From positions 8,804,001-8,868,000 of the forward strand of contig CM106585.1 in assembly GCA_048013815.1 (NCBI GenBank): 64,000 nucleotides of DNA. Direction: 5' to 3'. Both the position numbers and the translations under genes were made by a program. The DNA comes from Setoptus koraiensis (taxonomy: Eukaryota > Arthropoda). Shown here piece after piece: positions 32,086 through 42,800 of this stretch (its first letter is position 1; each line of letters starts with the position of its first letter). The notes beneath the pieces were generated by a model, which saw only the letters and a program-made list of their open reading frames with translations, had not been told where the DNA came from and did no database searches.

Positions 32086-34944
32086 TGTTGCAATCCGCCG
32101 ATTTCAGTTTTGCGGGGTGGTCATGGCAGAAGAGCGAAGCTAAAGAGAGAAAAAACTTGTAACAAGCCTGTTCTTTCCATCAACTTGTTTCATTGTCCGA
32201 TGAAAAACCAATTCTCTCTTTTCGCTGGCCACTTCGATTCAAATGTCGCAGCTCGATTGTTGCCGTGCCAGTATTTGCATTTATGTATCTGTGTACTGTT
32301 ACAGTAGTAATGTATCATCGCCCGACACATTTACATCAATGAGCGCATCGTATAATGTTGCCCATCGAAGCTAACAATCACTCATAAGAATACGGTTCTT
32401 CTCTCTGGCATGATTAAAAATAATATGAGCAATGATATGAATTGAGTGTGATTCACGTGACCAACAAACTCGCAAAACTGGCAACAACATCACAAGACGG
32501 TACATGTAGACCATCAACAAATCATTCCCTTTGGCCAGCTTCTTACGTAAGTGCATTCCAGATGAATTCTCTGGAGAATGAGCGGTCGCCCAATTGAGAT
32601 GATGATGATACGGCGACACACTTGTAAACACAGGTGTGTGATAAACAAAATATGTCATTGCGTAATGGTTTCCGTGAGAACTGACAGTTCCTCTACATTT
32701 GTGTCTGTTTATCTGTCAAGACGACAATGCGAATGTTATTATGTTGTGTTGTCGTCTCTAGGCGCGGTCCAAACATGCATACCAGACGGACAATTAGCTA
32801 ATTCTGTTGCTGAGTGAAACAACGCCGACCACAAACACAACAGAAACAAATCAGAACAAACGGCAAGACGAGACGAGATGAGAGCGAGAGAGAGATTTTA
32901 TCTATCTAAAAGTTATCTAATCAATCAGAGGCTTATCTTACACTCAAATCAGATTTAAAAAGGTTTATTTGTTTGTTCTCTCCGTTCGCTACTATAACAG
33001 TTATAGTATAACTGTTTGTGATTGTGTCTAGGTGCGCAAGGCAAGAACAATTAGTAGTCAGTTTGTTTTTTCTTCTTCTTCTTCTTTTTTTGTGTGATTA
33101 ACCGGCTAACAGTATGGTATTGAGTGTTATTGCTCAACTCTAGTCGAGACGAAATTTGTTTGAAAAATCGCCTGTGACTGAGTGTGGATAATGCAAAGAA
33201 AAGAAAGAGTTGATATTTAGTAAGAGCAACAACATTCACAAGACCATACGAAACGAGACGAAACGGAACGAGCCAAAACGGAACGAGACGGAATGGAACG
33301 AAATGTGATGTTATGTTATGTTATGTTATGTGACGTAATGTACATTGTTGGCTGGTCGGAACTAGTTAATTATCAAACTGGCAGCATTATAATAATAATA
33401 ATCACAATAATGATAATGATAATCCCCCCTCTAGTAAGTAACTGGCTAACTTGCTAATACTGGTGATGACTGTAGGCGGTCACCAATGAGAGATCAAGAT
33501 GAAGCGAGTTTTAAGTTTCTCTGATCTCGCGTCCAGTTCACATCCAGTTGGCATCTATATGGTTTAGCCAAATAGTTGTTAGTCAACAGGAGTGAGAGAG
33601 AGAAAGAGAGAAAAAATGAAATGATTGTACAAGTTGGCCGATCTAGGAAACGCTCGCCATCAAGTGGCCGGCGTTTAATCTGAATATGGATAACAGTGTC
33701 AGTTTATTTTGTTGCGCGGCCAGGTAGGCAGCATTTGATATATGTCCATTGGTGTTGCCCATTCTCTTCTCATTAGCTTATTAGCTTGCATTCACAACTA
33801 ACCATGAATCACTGAATTCATGATTAGTTTTGAGAGGCTTTTCTCTTTTATTTCTGCCAAATTTCCACCAGGTCGGGCCATATAGCTTCGAGCGAGCATC
33901 ATTCAAGAGAATGAAAGAGAATGAAAGAGAAATCATTCAATCAAGTTAAAAAAAGGTTCATTAATGAATTTATAATTAAAATTCTCTCTCTCTCTCCGTG
34001 TTTTGGTTGCGAGTTTATATACTGGTTGCAAAGGTAGAGCCAACAGCGAGCCAAAACATTACTCAGTCGGCTCTGTTAGTTAGCTGCTGCTGCTGCCGCC
34101 GATAATGGCAGTTCATTAAACGCCATTCTCATCCGTGATAATTGATAATGATAATTCAATTGGTCATACATGCAGGCTGGCTCCTCGAGAGAGAGAGAGA
34201 GAGAGAAAGAATTCCATGCCACTTCAACTCTTGTGTAGCCGGCATCAAAAGCTAATAAGCTCTGGATAAGCGGATTTGCTACCGTTATAGTTGCAAGCCA
34301 GTTGTTGCCGTAATCAACTTAATGGCGTGCGATCATGAAAATGCTGTCAGCCAAAAGAGAATGATCCTCTTTGACAATTGTTAAGAACTCTTGTGTGGTG
34401 TGTGTGTGTGCTTGTTGCATGGCGAGGGACAGAGAACGATGGCGAAGAGCGGAAAAAAGAAGCGAAACGTTCTTCGATTCGAAGATTCTTGTATATATTG
34501 ATAGCGAGAGAATTTTAGCAGAACAAGTTTCTGTCATCGGCTTGTCTTTTTTCAGCTAATGTCATGTCGTCGCCAGTTTAGCTGATCAACCATACACCTG
34601 CCATCGGCATCATTGTCGTCTCTTTTTACATTGAACTTATTTTACATCATCTAACATCACCATCTAGACATCAGATCATCCCATCTGACATGACAATGAT
34701 AGCGACACACATCACAATCTCATACTTGAATTTAGCCACCCGTCTAGCCGTTTTCGTTGTTGTTGTTGTTGTTGTTGTTGGTACTGTCAGGTCATTCATA
34801 CTAATTGTTCTCTTCCTTCCTCTCTGTCAACTCCAATGTACTCTAATGTACTATCAATATCAACAATTTTCTCAATGGTTCAACACCGACGTTACATACC
34901 GTTTTAAACACCATCTTTAACCGTTTGAACAACAACCAACATAG
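31563..34944 (+). other. PPP1R14 intron 1
   Basis: 3.4 kb intron with donor GTTAGT and acceptor AACATAG. It holds a (CGT)13 microsatellite at about 32047-32085, a degenerate ACGAGACGAAACGGA repeat near 33245-33304 next to TTATG x4 (33311-33330), and a (GA)n run near 34187-34209. Small ORFs inside show no family resemblance. Confidence 0.75.
32047..32085 (+). repeat. (CGT)13 microsatellite
   Basis: Uninterrupted CGT/GTC trinucleotide run inside intron 1 of the PPP1R14 gene. Confidence 0.9.
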
Positions 34945-35025
34945 GCGGCGCCAGATGACATAGACATTGATTTAGATTATCTGCTAGATTTGGAGGACGT
35001 ATCAGAACGAATATATTGGCTCAAG
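34945..35025 (+). CDS. PPP1R14: PPP1R14-family PP1 inhibitor, exon 2
   Basis: 27 codons, phase 0 at both ends: AAPDDIDIDLDYLLDLEDVS followed by ERIYWLK. The acidic DIDLDYLLDLED helix matches the EIDVDELLDMES helix of PHI-1. Flanked by AG at 34943-34944 and GTAAAT at 35026. Confidence 0.88.
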
Positions 35026-35232
35026 GTAAATAGGTTAAATGGTTATATGATCTGATGATGATAGAGCAACAACAGGTAGAAATAGCCAGATAAGATAGAT
35101 TGCTTGCTAGATTAGAAAGAACCTGTACATACTTCTTTTTTGTCTTACTGATCATTTGTACTTTTACTAACTTAACTCGCTTTACCGTTTTATTATTAAT
35201 ACTATTATATATTTTTGACTTTTTATGGTTAG
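35026..35232 (+). other. PPP1R14 intron 2
   Basis: 207-base intron with donor GTAAAT and acceptor GGTTAG, preceded by a T-rich stretch. No other content. Confidence 0.8.
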
Positions 35233-35322
35233 AAAAAGTTGGAACCGCTAGAGGATCAACAATCCAGACAGACTCTGGATGGTTTCATAGAAGAGATACT
35301 GGAACAGGCCAAATTGCTTTAA
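35233..35322 (+). CDS. PPP1R14: PPP1R14-family PP1 inhibitor, exon 3 (C-terminus)
   Basis: 29 codons plus TAA, starting KKLEPLEDQQSRQTLDGFIE and ending EILEQAKLL. It aligns with the C-terminal helix of PHI-1 (FISGLLDKIRGMQKL). The join to exon 2 is in phase. Confidence 0.85.
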   Translation, partial: KKLEPLEDQQSRQTLDGFIEEILEQAKLL

Positions 35323-35801
35323 ACTGCAGATTAGTCTTTTAAATAATATTATTAAGTATATTAGTGTATGTGTTTCGATTTGTACCAGATTAGAGTAAGG
35401 TGTAGACCTATAGATTGTTGTTATCACGACACAATATAAGGGTCCGCCGTCTGTTCAAATAGTTCAGATAATTATTATATTATTACTATTATTATTATTA
35501 TTATTACTATTATTATTATTGAAATTGTAATGTACACACATCAATACAACCAGCCAAATAGTTTAATAATTGATGACGATTATTATTCGAACATGGCACA
35601 ACACACATGATTAATAATGAAATCAAATACAAATAATCAATTATAAGTTGAGTAGTCGATATCATCAAGTGACACTTCAATTAGTTTCTAATCAGCATCT
35701 AGCGTTGTTTTTCCTTTTTTCGCTGTTGTTGTTGTTCTCGTGTGGTTCGTTGAGCATTGGATATTTCTATTATTTACAATAATGGCAATAACTCGTTCAT
35801 C
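35323..35801. other. convergent 3' region of PPP1R14 and the C3-like gene
   Basis: Non-coding. Contains an (ATT)n run at about 35475-35520, and presumably the two facing 3' UTRs. Confidence 0.5.
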
Positions 35802-38800
35802 TTAATTGTTGCTGTTGTCTGGCTTGAGATCCAAACAAGACCATTGGTCTCTTCTTACAATTAGCTCTAACCACTCGGCCAATGTCTTTATGTTGTCCTT
35901 GAATTTGACACTGTCTGTTTGGAAGCCAATATCGAATATAATTGAGTCTTTATCGATAATTTGTATGAACTTATATGGATATTTTTGACTGAACTCTAAT
36001 GATTGAGTATTATCGCTAGATGTCGATTGTTGCTGTGGTTGTTGCTTGCTATTCACAGTGGATATTGAGCTAGCTACAGCTGTCTGAGGCCTGGTAGCGT
36101 AACGTTTCTCCAAATGATCAAAGCGGCCGAATATCAATATATATTCACCTTCTCGATTAAATTGTTTCGAATGGGCAAAATGTAACAAGGTTGTATCCTC
36201 CTTTACACACGTCTTGTCTAGCGCCAGCGTTATATGATCTGGACCCGACATTAGAGTATTATCAGAGCCCGATGACGACGAAATTGATGATACTCGATGA
36301 TAATAGGCTTGCTCTTGAATAATCTTACTAATGTTACCTTTGAGATCGTGCACTGGCTTCACATCCAACAGATAGGTTTGTCCCGAACTCAATGAGCTAA
36401 CATTTATCAAGCGAGCCATTGTGACAAAATCATACTGTGACGAACAAACTAATTCCTGGAATTTATCTCTTCCTCGTTTGACATTGACGCCAAAAATTTC
36501 ACCCACTTCCAACAGACGATTTGTTTTCGGGCATCGTGACTGAGCAGCACATTTGCAAACGCCCGACATTTGATCGCAGTTAGTTTCTAATTGGTCAGAG
36601 AAACGTGTCGGAGTGTAAAAATTCGAGCATGAAGATTGAGCTGGCTGATAGTAGTCATAGACACGAATGTGGCCAGATTGTAAATTGGTCACTGTCGACT
36701 CTCTGACAAGTCTAAATTGCATACAATATGGACCAGCGGCAGGTATGTATTCCATGTAGATAATAACCAAACTTTTGTCAGGTGAGAGCTCATACTTAAG
36801 TGCTGGTGCGTTTGCTGTTATTTCCTGTAGATCGGCCTCGTTGGCCTTGAAACCACTAAGAATACCAATCTCTATGACAGCCATTTCGGAGTCCTGTCTA
36901 CCGCCAAATGTTTGAGCGCACACTTTTAACAACAAAACCAATTTGTTTCGATTTGATGTATATTGGTATTGTTGTTGCGGAGATTTGTTGTTGTTTTTGC
37001 CGTTTGCACTGTTGGAATTGTTGTTGCTGTTGAGGTCAAATTTTGCGCTTAAATTATTTATCGGAACACCATCAGGAACCGTATTAGGATGAAACACTGA
37101 GGATATAACGGGTGCGATTGATTTGTTGGCAACATGATCACTCGAAGCTGGGGCCGGAACTTGAACTTCATTGACGTTAGCAGCTTCGTGCACATAGATC
37201 ACAGGATTGAAAGTGGTCTGACTGGTCGTTTTAGACACAGTGTTTGGGTCTTCGCTAGAATAGGCAATACTGGGCATTTCTTCGAAAGACTTCGAATCCT
37301 CGGTCTGGTTGAACCTCTCTACATGGCTCGACAATGGTTCGGTATGTGGAGCAATTGTTGTAGTAGTAGTGGTTGTTGTTGTTGATCTGGCGTGATTTCC
37401 TCTGAACCATCTGCTCATACCTATGCTGTTGGCCAGTCGATATGTCCAATCAGATTCCTCATCAATCTCATCATTATGGGCATTCTTTTTCGACTTGTTG
37501 CTGCTTGATGGATTTTGATCAGTCTTGCTCGAACTATTATAAACCAAATCTATGACAGAACGTAATGCAGCTCGCGCTGTTCGTCTTGTCGGCAGTTTGA
37601 ACACATTGACAGATTGTTCTGGTTTATTCGCTATGTCGATAGTGGCGCCAGTTAGTTCGGTCGAGGCGGGTGGATCAGCGACATTCAATTCGTACAACAT
37701 ATTCTGGTCGAAAGTATCGAAGAATTCATCGCCAATGCTGCCACTGGCCGTATTTTGTCCCTTATTGTCGTTGTTGCCTGTCTCGATCTTTGTGATGGGA
37801 TTTTTCCATTCTTCGACAGTCGAAGAAATTTCAAAACGACATAAATCGTTGCCCGTTTGTAAGACATTGTATTTCAATTTGACCGACATTAGACCGACGC
37901 CGTCACCAGATGTGTAAAATTCAATTGTATCCGAAGAGTTTTGGTCTATGTTGAATGAGTCCAATTTGAATTGTTGTAAAACTAAGGCGTTCTCTTTTCT
38001 AAGTTCAATAGATCTCTTCAATCTATTGTGAATTGTCACATTACACATCAGATCTATTTGTGAGCTCGACAATTGGCCATTTGATGGAGTTGATTGATAT
38101 TGTGCAAACTTACTCAATGCCTCCAATGCTACAACTGTATCTTGCGTACTATCAAAAGATCCTGTAAAGCTACGTCGACTATTCAACCAATTGACTATGG
38201 CTTGGGCGTCGTTGCTGGGACTATGGATCCCTAATTTGGAGTTGGGGCCCAATCTATACCTCACTGTCGCAGAGCTAGTTAGTGTTGGTTGCAACTCCAT
38301 CAAAGCCAACAATGCATATCCTGCCGTTTCTGTCATATGATCACCACGCCAATTGAGCCAATTTCTAGCAGAATTATGGTTGGATATTACCATAAGATCA
38401 TTAATGATCGCGCTCGAATCGTGGGGTCTATTGAAACTCAGGGCATAAGCACATAAGGCTAGCACATAGGCGTTTCGCTCTTTGGTTGCCTTGAATTTAT
38501 TTATAAATATTGCCTCCTCGGCTCTGTTGAGCGCCACTTGATAATCATTCCTTCCATTAGTTGGTGTCTTTTGCTCATCGTTTGCACGTTGTCCTCCATC
38601 ATTTCCATCGGCCGCATTATCGCCGTTCGTGATAGGTACCTCAGATATTAGCTCGTGGGAGTAATGAGAGCATTCGTTCAGAGTAATTACGACAAATGCC
38701 GTTAAAGTGTTCTCTTTCAAAACACCACCCAACATTTCACGATGATACACAGGAGATAATTCAACCCACATACCTGTTGATGGATATTGTTTTTTCAGTA

Positions 38801-41800
38801 GCCACTTAAGAGCAGAAACGATGACGTGCTTGTCGATGTGAATCTGATCTGATACGAATGGGGTTCGTTCGGCTTGACAAAGCATCTTGGCTATGAAAGC
38901 TGTTAGCCAAATTGAGGAGTCACGTCTGACAAATGCACTGAAAGAACCATCCTCTTTTCTAAAATTCAATGCTCGTTTGTATCCATTTTTGATATAGTTC
39001 ACAGCCTTCCAGCGCAATTCTCCTGATAGCTTGCCAATAGATTGCAGATACCGAGTGGTATACAAAGTAGGACCAAGATAAATCATCACTTGCTCGCCGC
39101 ATCCATGTGGTAATCTGATGAGATGTTCAACATCGTTTAGTGTAGTTTTGGCTGTAGGTCCAATTTTATCCCCGATGGCACTAACGATACATTCCTGAGT
39201 TTGAGGCACTATGTAATCCGAGCTTCGTGACGGTAATAGGCGCACTTTAGATTTTTGTAAACCATTGGCGGCATCTATTTCATCAACTAAATTACCAGCT
39301 TCTATGGCACGCTTATAGCGGTGTTGGTGATTCTTGGGATCCAAATGGAATGTTAAATGATCCTCTACAGGCGAGCCTCGAGCTACAACATTCAACGTCT
39401 TGATGATAGCATCGCTGGAATTATGCGAAATGGCTACGATCTTAATAGGATACTTGCCAACTTTCAAAGGAATCATGGGGAATAGAACAGATTGTGATGA
39501 ATGACTAAGTATTGTCACACTTTTTCTATCTGAACGCTCACCAGGATCCGATTCTGAGCATACTCCTTCAACACCATAGGTGTAGACAACCACTTGTCTG
39601 GTCTGAGGGCCATAATTGAATACAGTAGCTACAATGTCCAATTGTTCACCTTGGACAACTTTATAAGGAAGTGACACGTGAAGAAACAAGTCCTGGAAAG
39701 ATATTATCCGCATAGGTTCACTCAGTATACACACAGGTCTATTAAGATTGAGAGACATTGCTGACAATGACCAAGTCGTAATAGAATGAGGTAGTTGTAC
39801 ATCTAGACCTATCTGCTTCTCAGACTGAGTTATAGTTGCAATTTCGAAGAGCCAAGTTTCACGGAAATCGTGCCTCACTAATGTACGTGATTCTATCGCA
39901 TCTAGTTCACCAAAATTTAATATCACTCCCGTTGATGCGGACTCATCTACTCTTGAGTAGTCAGGTCGATCATTTCTACCAGTGATCATCGACGACATCA
40001 ATTGAACATATGATTCAGAGGTCCTGCGGCAACAATCTAGATAAATCTGCTGACATTTCGAGTTGTTTGGCATGTACTTTTGAACTATGCGAGTGCGAAT
40101 AGTGCAACTTCGTTTCTGCACGTCGTAAATGGTACCAAGTAGGCAACATCGATAATCATGTTCAGAGGCACTGTGTAACTTCAAAACAGAACGAACGTCT
40201 CGCTTGTGGCGTATCTTCTGCCTTCTATGATGCTCTAATTCCGACGAACCTTTCAAATTGAAATTAGATTTCTGGCCCACTTCCGTCATAGGTGCCGTTG
40301 GACTAGCTTGTAATGGTGCATGAGAATTCAATCTTCGTGAATAATAAATAAGAGCCTTGTTGTAACCTCTTTGATAATGTTCATTGTAACGGATCTGATG
40401 CGTCATAGTCTGACAGACAGAACCGAGGTAGGGATTCGTAGCTTCTCGAATAACGTCTCTGATGTCGTTGGAACTGGTAAATCTATTAGCCGCTTCACTG
40501 TTATCACTTCGAGACTGATAGACATCAGAGAAAACCATTAATCCCGCGTTGCTAAAGACATCCAAATTATCTTTACCCCCGCCAAAACCACATCCTGTAT
40601 CAAGTGGTTTGATGCGATCAATTATCTTCGGCATCAGCAAGTGGTTTGTGTTCTTTCGTAATGCATTTACTCCGTTATCTATGGCAATCAGTGAGATATG
40701 GTCCCCAATTTCACCTTGAATCATAACTTTACCTTTCTCATTAGGTTTAACTGTAATGCTCCCATTTGTAGGGATATTGTCCTCGGTCATATCACTTTTA
40801 GTTGGTATGTAATTCAATTTTAAACCACAATTAGTTGATTGCTTTATAGATATCCTCATTGAATCACTTATGAGTTCATCATTGGCGCCGCTTAGACCGA
40901 ATAATACTAATCTTATAGAAGGGACCATATGTTCTGTTGCAGTGAACCTGATGAAACCATTCGAATCAAGCGTGTTGAGCTGAATTATTTGACCTCGACT
41001 CACGATTATATAGAATATCTTTTTAGGCAATATCACTGCATTTCTCATTAGAATGTCGGATTGGAAGACTTGGCCAACATCCATAGCTATAGTATTTTTG
41101 TTCATTATGAGTATCCAACCACCATTGGACGAATGTTTGTGTAGGGTATGTATCACAGTTGTCTGTTCATGAGTTAGTGAATTATCAGTTTTTTCTGCAA
41201 GCTTGGATGAGGTATTAGTCCATCTCAATGTGACATGCAAGACTTGAATATCTTCATTCAGAGGTCCAATATTGAAATTGACTCGTCCTTGTAAATCAGT
41301 CATGGCCATATTATCACTATTACTATTTATCACGGTGCCATTTGGATGACTAAACTGAGCAAATACTTTTAAATTTGCAGGGGCTGGTCGGTCGTTATTA
41401 ACCTCAATCAACTCAGCAGTCAATTTCTGTTTGACGCCAGGTTTAAAGTCGTCAATCGCATTTTCTAAAGATATTTTGTATGGTGACGATAAAAATATAC
41501 AACTCGTGTCCATAGCGACCTCATGATAGCCTGTTGATTGTTCCGAAATTGAAGCCTCTACGACGAACCTAGCGCCGGTTATACCTGGATACCATTGTGT
41601 CTGCTTGATCTTGTCAACACCGAATTTGTATGTCACTATACCGTCATCTTCGATTGTTTTGATTAAGGACCGGCCGATATAAACAATCTGAGGATTTATC
41701 AGAGTTTTGTATCCGAATTTGAAAAATGCTTTACCTTTGACAGGCTTACCATAGTGATACTTTACCACAATACTACCCTCGATTTCTTTCGTCGATGGTA

Positions 41801-42800
41801 GCACATATTTAGGAGATGAAAAATCAATCTTGAATGTAGGAAGAACGTATTCTTTCACTTCAAATGTCACAGTATCGTTGGTTGATCTATCTTGATGAAG
41901 TAATTGGGCTGTCCAGAGACCCAACATAGGCTCAGCAGGGAATTCGAACTCATGATCGAGATACAATTGATTGTGAATCAATTGTTTTTCGTCTGTAGAT
42001 GAGTGGTCCTGCTTTATATTATCACCATAGGTAATTTTAGATGCAAAATTTGCACCAGAATCGATAGAGGTAATAAATTTTTTCTCCTCAACAATAATAT
42101 TCTGTGGATTTCTCACTTGTATCTTAATATCGTCACTAGATATAGGTCTCATCAGCTCATTTAGTATTAGCGCGCGTATTCTAACTTTTTCGTCGGGCCT
42201 ATAAATTGGTTTGTCGGTTTGAATAAATGCAAAATTTTTCAATCCATCAGAGCTGGCTATTTTCTCCAATGGAATGGGCGCCGAACTGACTAATTCTAAA
42301 CTATCACTACCAAATCCAGCATTGATCTGATAGGGCCTTATAGAAACAATTACCTGCTGTATGGGCTGTATTCTTTCCTCGTAGTGCGGATGGTCAATAT
42401 TTTGGAAGTTTTCCAGCGAATCCGACAAAGAGACATTTTCCAAATTTATAGGTAGTAACAATGATGGCTGATTTGTATCAAAGTAGTCAAATACGTGCTC
42501 ATAGAATAATTGGCCAGCGATTGGTTGACGTGCATCACGCACTTGAAGCGCTAATTTTGGATATGTTTGGCCCAATTGCTTGTATTCTCTCTCGTGGGCC
42601 TTGTTGATGAGGGCCACAAATTGAGGGTATGTTTGGGCATCAGTTTGTTTCTTTGATACTGTTGATATTCTGAAAAGGTTAGGTGTTATCAATGTGAGAT
42701 GAGGCTTCAGACCGATCGAGTAGACCAGATCGAGTTGCGAAGATGCTAGAATAACTAGATTCAGCAAAAATAGGTATATTAGTTTGATTAACATGGACAT
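35802..42800 (-). CDS. C3: complement C3-like thioester protein
   Basis: Complement C3-like proteins are secreted and opsonise microbes by a covalent thioester. The ATG at 42800 is preferred because a signal peptide follows directly (MSMLIKLIYLFLLNLVILASS). Product 2332 residues in one exon. Macroglobulin domains fill the N-terminal third (for example FIQTDKPIYRPDEKVRIR). A basic site RHKR at 864-867 would split beta and alpha chains, as in C3. An anaphylatoxin-type six-Cys module (CC...C...C...CC, about 885-925) follows. The thioester motif PHGCGEQ has its Cys at 1234. The catalytic His lies in SPVYHREMLGG at 1353, matching C3 APVIHQEMIGG. A C345C/NTR domain closes the protein (about 2057-2320). 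A second RYKR site lies at 1161-1164. About 280 Thr/Asn/Ser-rich residues are inserted before MG8. The anaphylatoxin and NTR domains exclude TEP, CD109 and alpha-2-macroglobulin. Confidence 0.93.
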   Translation of the reverse strand: MSMLIKLIYLFLLNLVILASSQLDLVYSIGLKPHLTLITPNLFRISTVSKKQTDAQTYPQFVALINKAHEREYKQLGQTYPKLALQVRDARQPIAGQLFYEHVFDYFDTNQPSLLLPINLENVSLSDSLENFQNIDHPHYEERIQPIQQVIVSIRPYQINAGFGSDSLELVSSAPIPLEKIASSDGLKNFAFIQTDKPIYRPDEKVRIRALILNELMRPISSDDIKIQVRNPQNIIVEEKKFITSIDSGANFASKITYGDNIKQDHSSTDEKQLIHNQLYLDHEFEFPAEPMLGLWTAQLLHQDRSTNDTVTFEVKEYVLPTFKIDFSSPKYVLPSTKEIEGSIVVKYHYGKPVKGKAFFKFGYKTLINPQIVYIGRSLIKTIEDDGIVTYKFGVDKIKQTQWYPGITGARFVVEASISEQSTGYHEVAMDTSCIFLSSPYKISLENAIDDFKPGVKQKLTAELIEVNNDRPAPANLKVFAQFSHPNGTVINSNSDNMAMTDLQGRVNFNIGPLNEDIQVLHVTLRWTNTSSKLAEKTDNSLTHEQTTVIHTLHKHSSNGGWILIMNKNTIAMDVGQVFQSDILMRNAVILPKKIFYIIVSRGQIIQLNTLDSNGFIRFTATEHMVPSIRLVLFGLSGANDELISDSMRISIKQSTNCGLKLNYIPTKSDMTEDNIPTNGSITVKPNEKGKVMIQGEIGDHISLIAIDNGVNALRKNTNHLLMPKIIDRIKPLDTGCGFGGGKDNLDVFSNAGLMVFSDVYQSRSDNSEAANRFTSSNDIRDVIREATNPYLGSVCQTMTHQIRYNEHYQRGYNKALIYYSRRLNSHAPLQASPTAPMTEVGQKSNFNLKGSSELEHHRRQKIRHKRDVRSVLKLHSASEHDYRCCLLGTIYDVQKRSCTIRTRIVQKYMPNNSKCQQIYLDCCRRTSESYVQLMSSMITGRNDRPDYSRVDESASTGVILNFGELDAIESRTLVRHDFRETWLFEIATITQSEKQIGLDVQLPHSITTWSLSAMSLNLNRPVCILSEPMRIISFQDLFLHVSLPYKVVQGEQLDIVATVFNYGPQTRQVVVYTYGVEGVCSESDPGERSDRKSVTILSHSSQSVLFPMIPLKVGKYPIKIVAISHNSSDAIIKTLNVVARGSPVEDHLTFHLDPKNHQHRYKRAIEAGNLVDEIDAANGLQKSKVRLLPSRSSDYIVPQTQECIVSAIGDKIGPTAKTTLNDVEHLIRLPHGCGEQVMIYLGPTLYTTRYLQSIGKLSGELRWKAVNYIKNGYKRALNFRKEDGSFSAFVRRDSSIWLTAFIAKMLCQAERTPFVSDQIHIDKHVIVSALKWLLKKQYPSTGMWVELSPVYHREMLGGVLKENTLTAFVVITLNECSHYSHELISEVPITNGDNAADGNDGGQRANDEQKTPTNGRNDYQVALNRAEEAIFINKFKATKERNAYVLALCAYALSFNRPHDSSAIINDLMVISNHNSARNWLNWRGDHMTETAGYALLALMELQPTLTSSATVRYRLGPNSKLGIHSPSNDAQAIVNWLNSRRSFTGSFDSTQDTVVALEALSKFAQYQSTPSNGQLSSSQIDLMCNVTIHNRLKRSIELRKENALVLQQFKLDSFNIDQNSSDTIEFYTSGDGVGLMSVKLKYNVLQTGNDLCRFEISSTVEEWKNPITKIETGNNDNKGQNTASGSIGDEFFDTFDQNMLYELNVADPPASTELTGATIDIANKPEQSVNVFKLPTRRTARAALRSVIDLVYNSSSKTDQNPSSSNKSKKNAHNDEIDEESDWTYRLANSIGMSRWFRGNHARSTTTTTTTTTIAPHTEPLSSHVERFNQTEDSKSFEEMPSIAYSSEDPNTVSKTTSQTTFNPVIYVHEAANVNEVQVPAPASSDHVANKSIAPVISSVFHPNTVPDGVPINNLSAKFDLNSNNNSNSANGKNNNKSPQQQYQYTSNRNKLVLLLKVCAQTFGGRQDSEMAVIEIGILSGFKANEADLQEITANAPALKYELSPDKSLVIIYMEYIPAAGPYCMQFRLVRESTVTNLQSGHIRVYDYYQPAQSSCSNFYTPTRFSDQLETNCDQMSGVCKCAAQSRCPKTNRLLEVGEIFGVNVKRGRDKFQELVCSSQYDFVTMARLINVSSLSSGQTYLLDVKPVHDLKGNISKIIQEQAYYHRVSSISSSSGSDNTLMSGPDHITLALDKTCVKEDTTLLHFAHSKQFNREGEYILIFGRFDHLEKRYATRPQTAVASSISTVNSKQQPQQQSTSSDNTQSLEFSQKYPYKFIQIIDKDSIIFDIGFQTDSVKFKDNIKTLAEWLELIVRRDQWSCLDLKPDNSNN

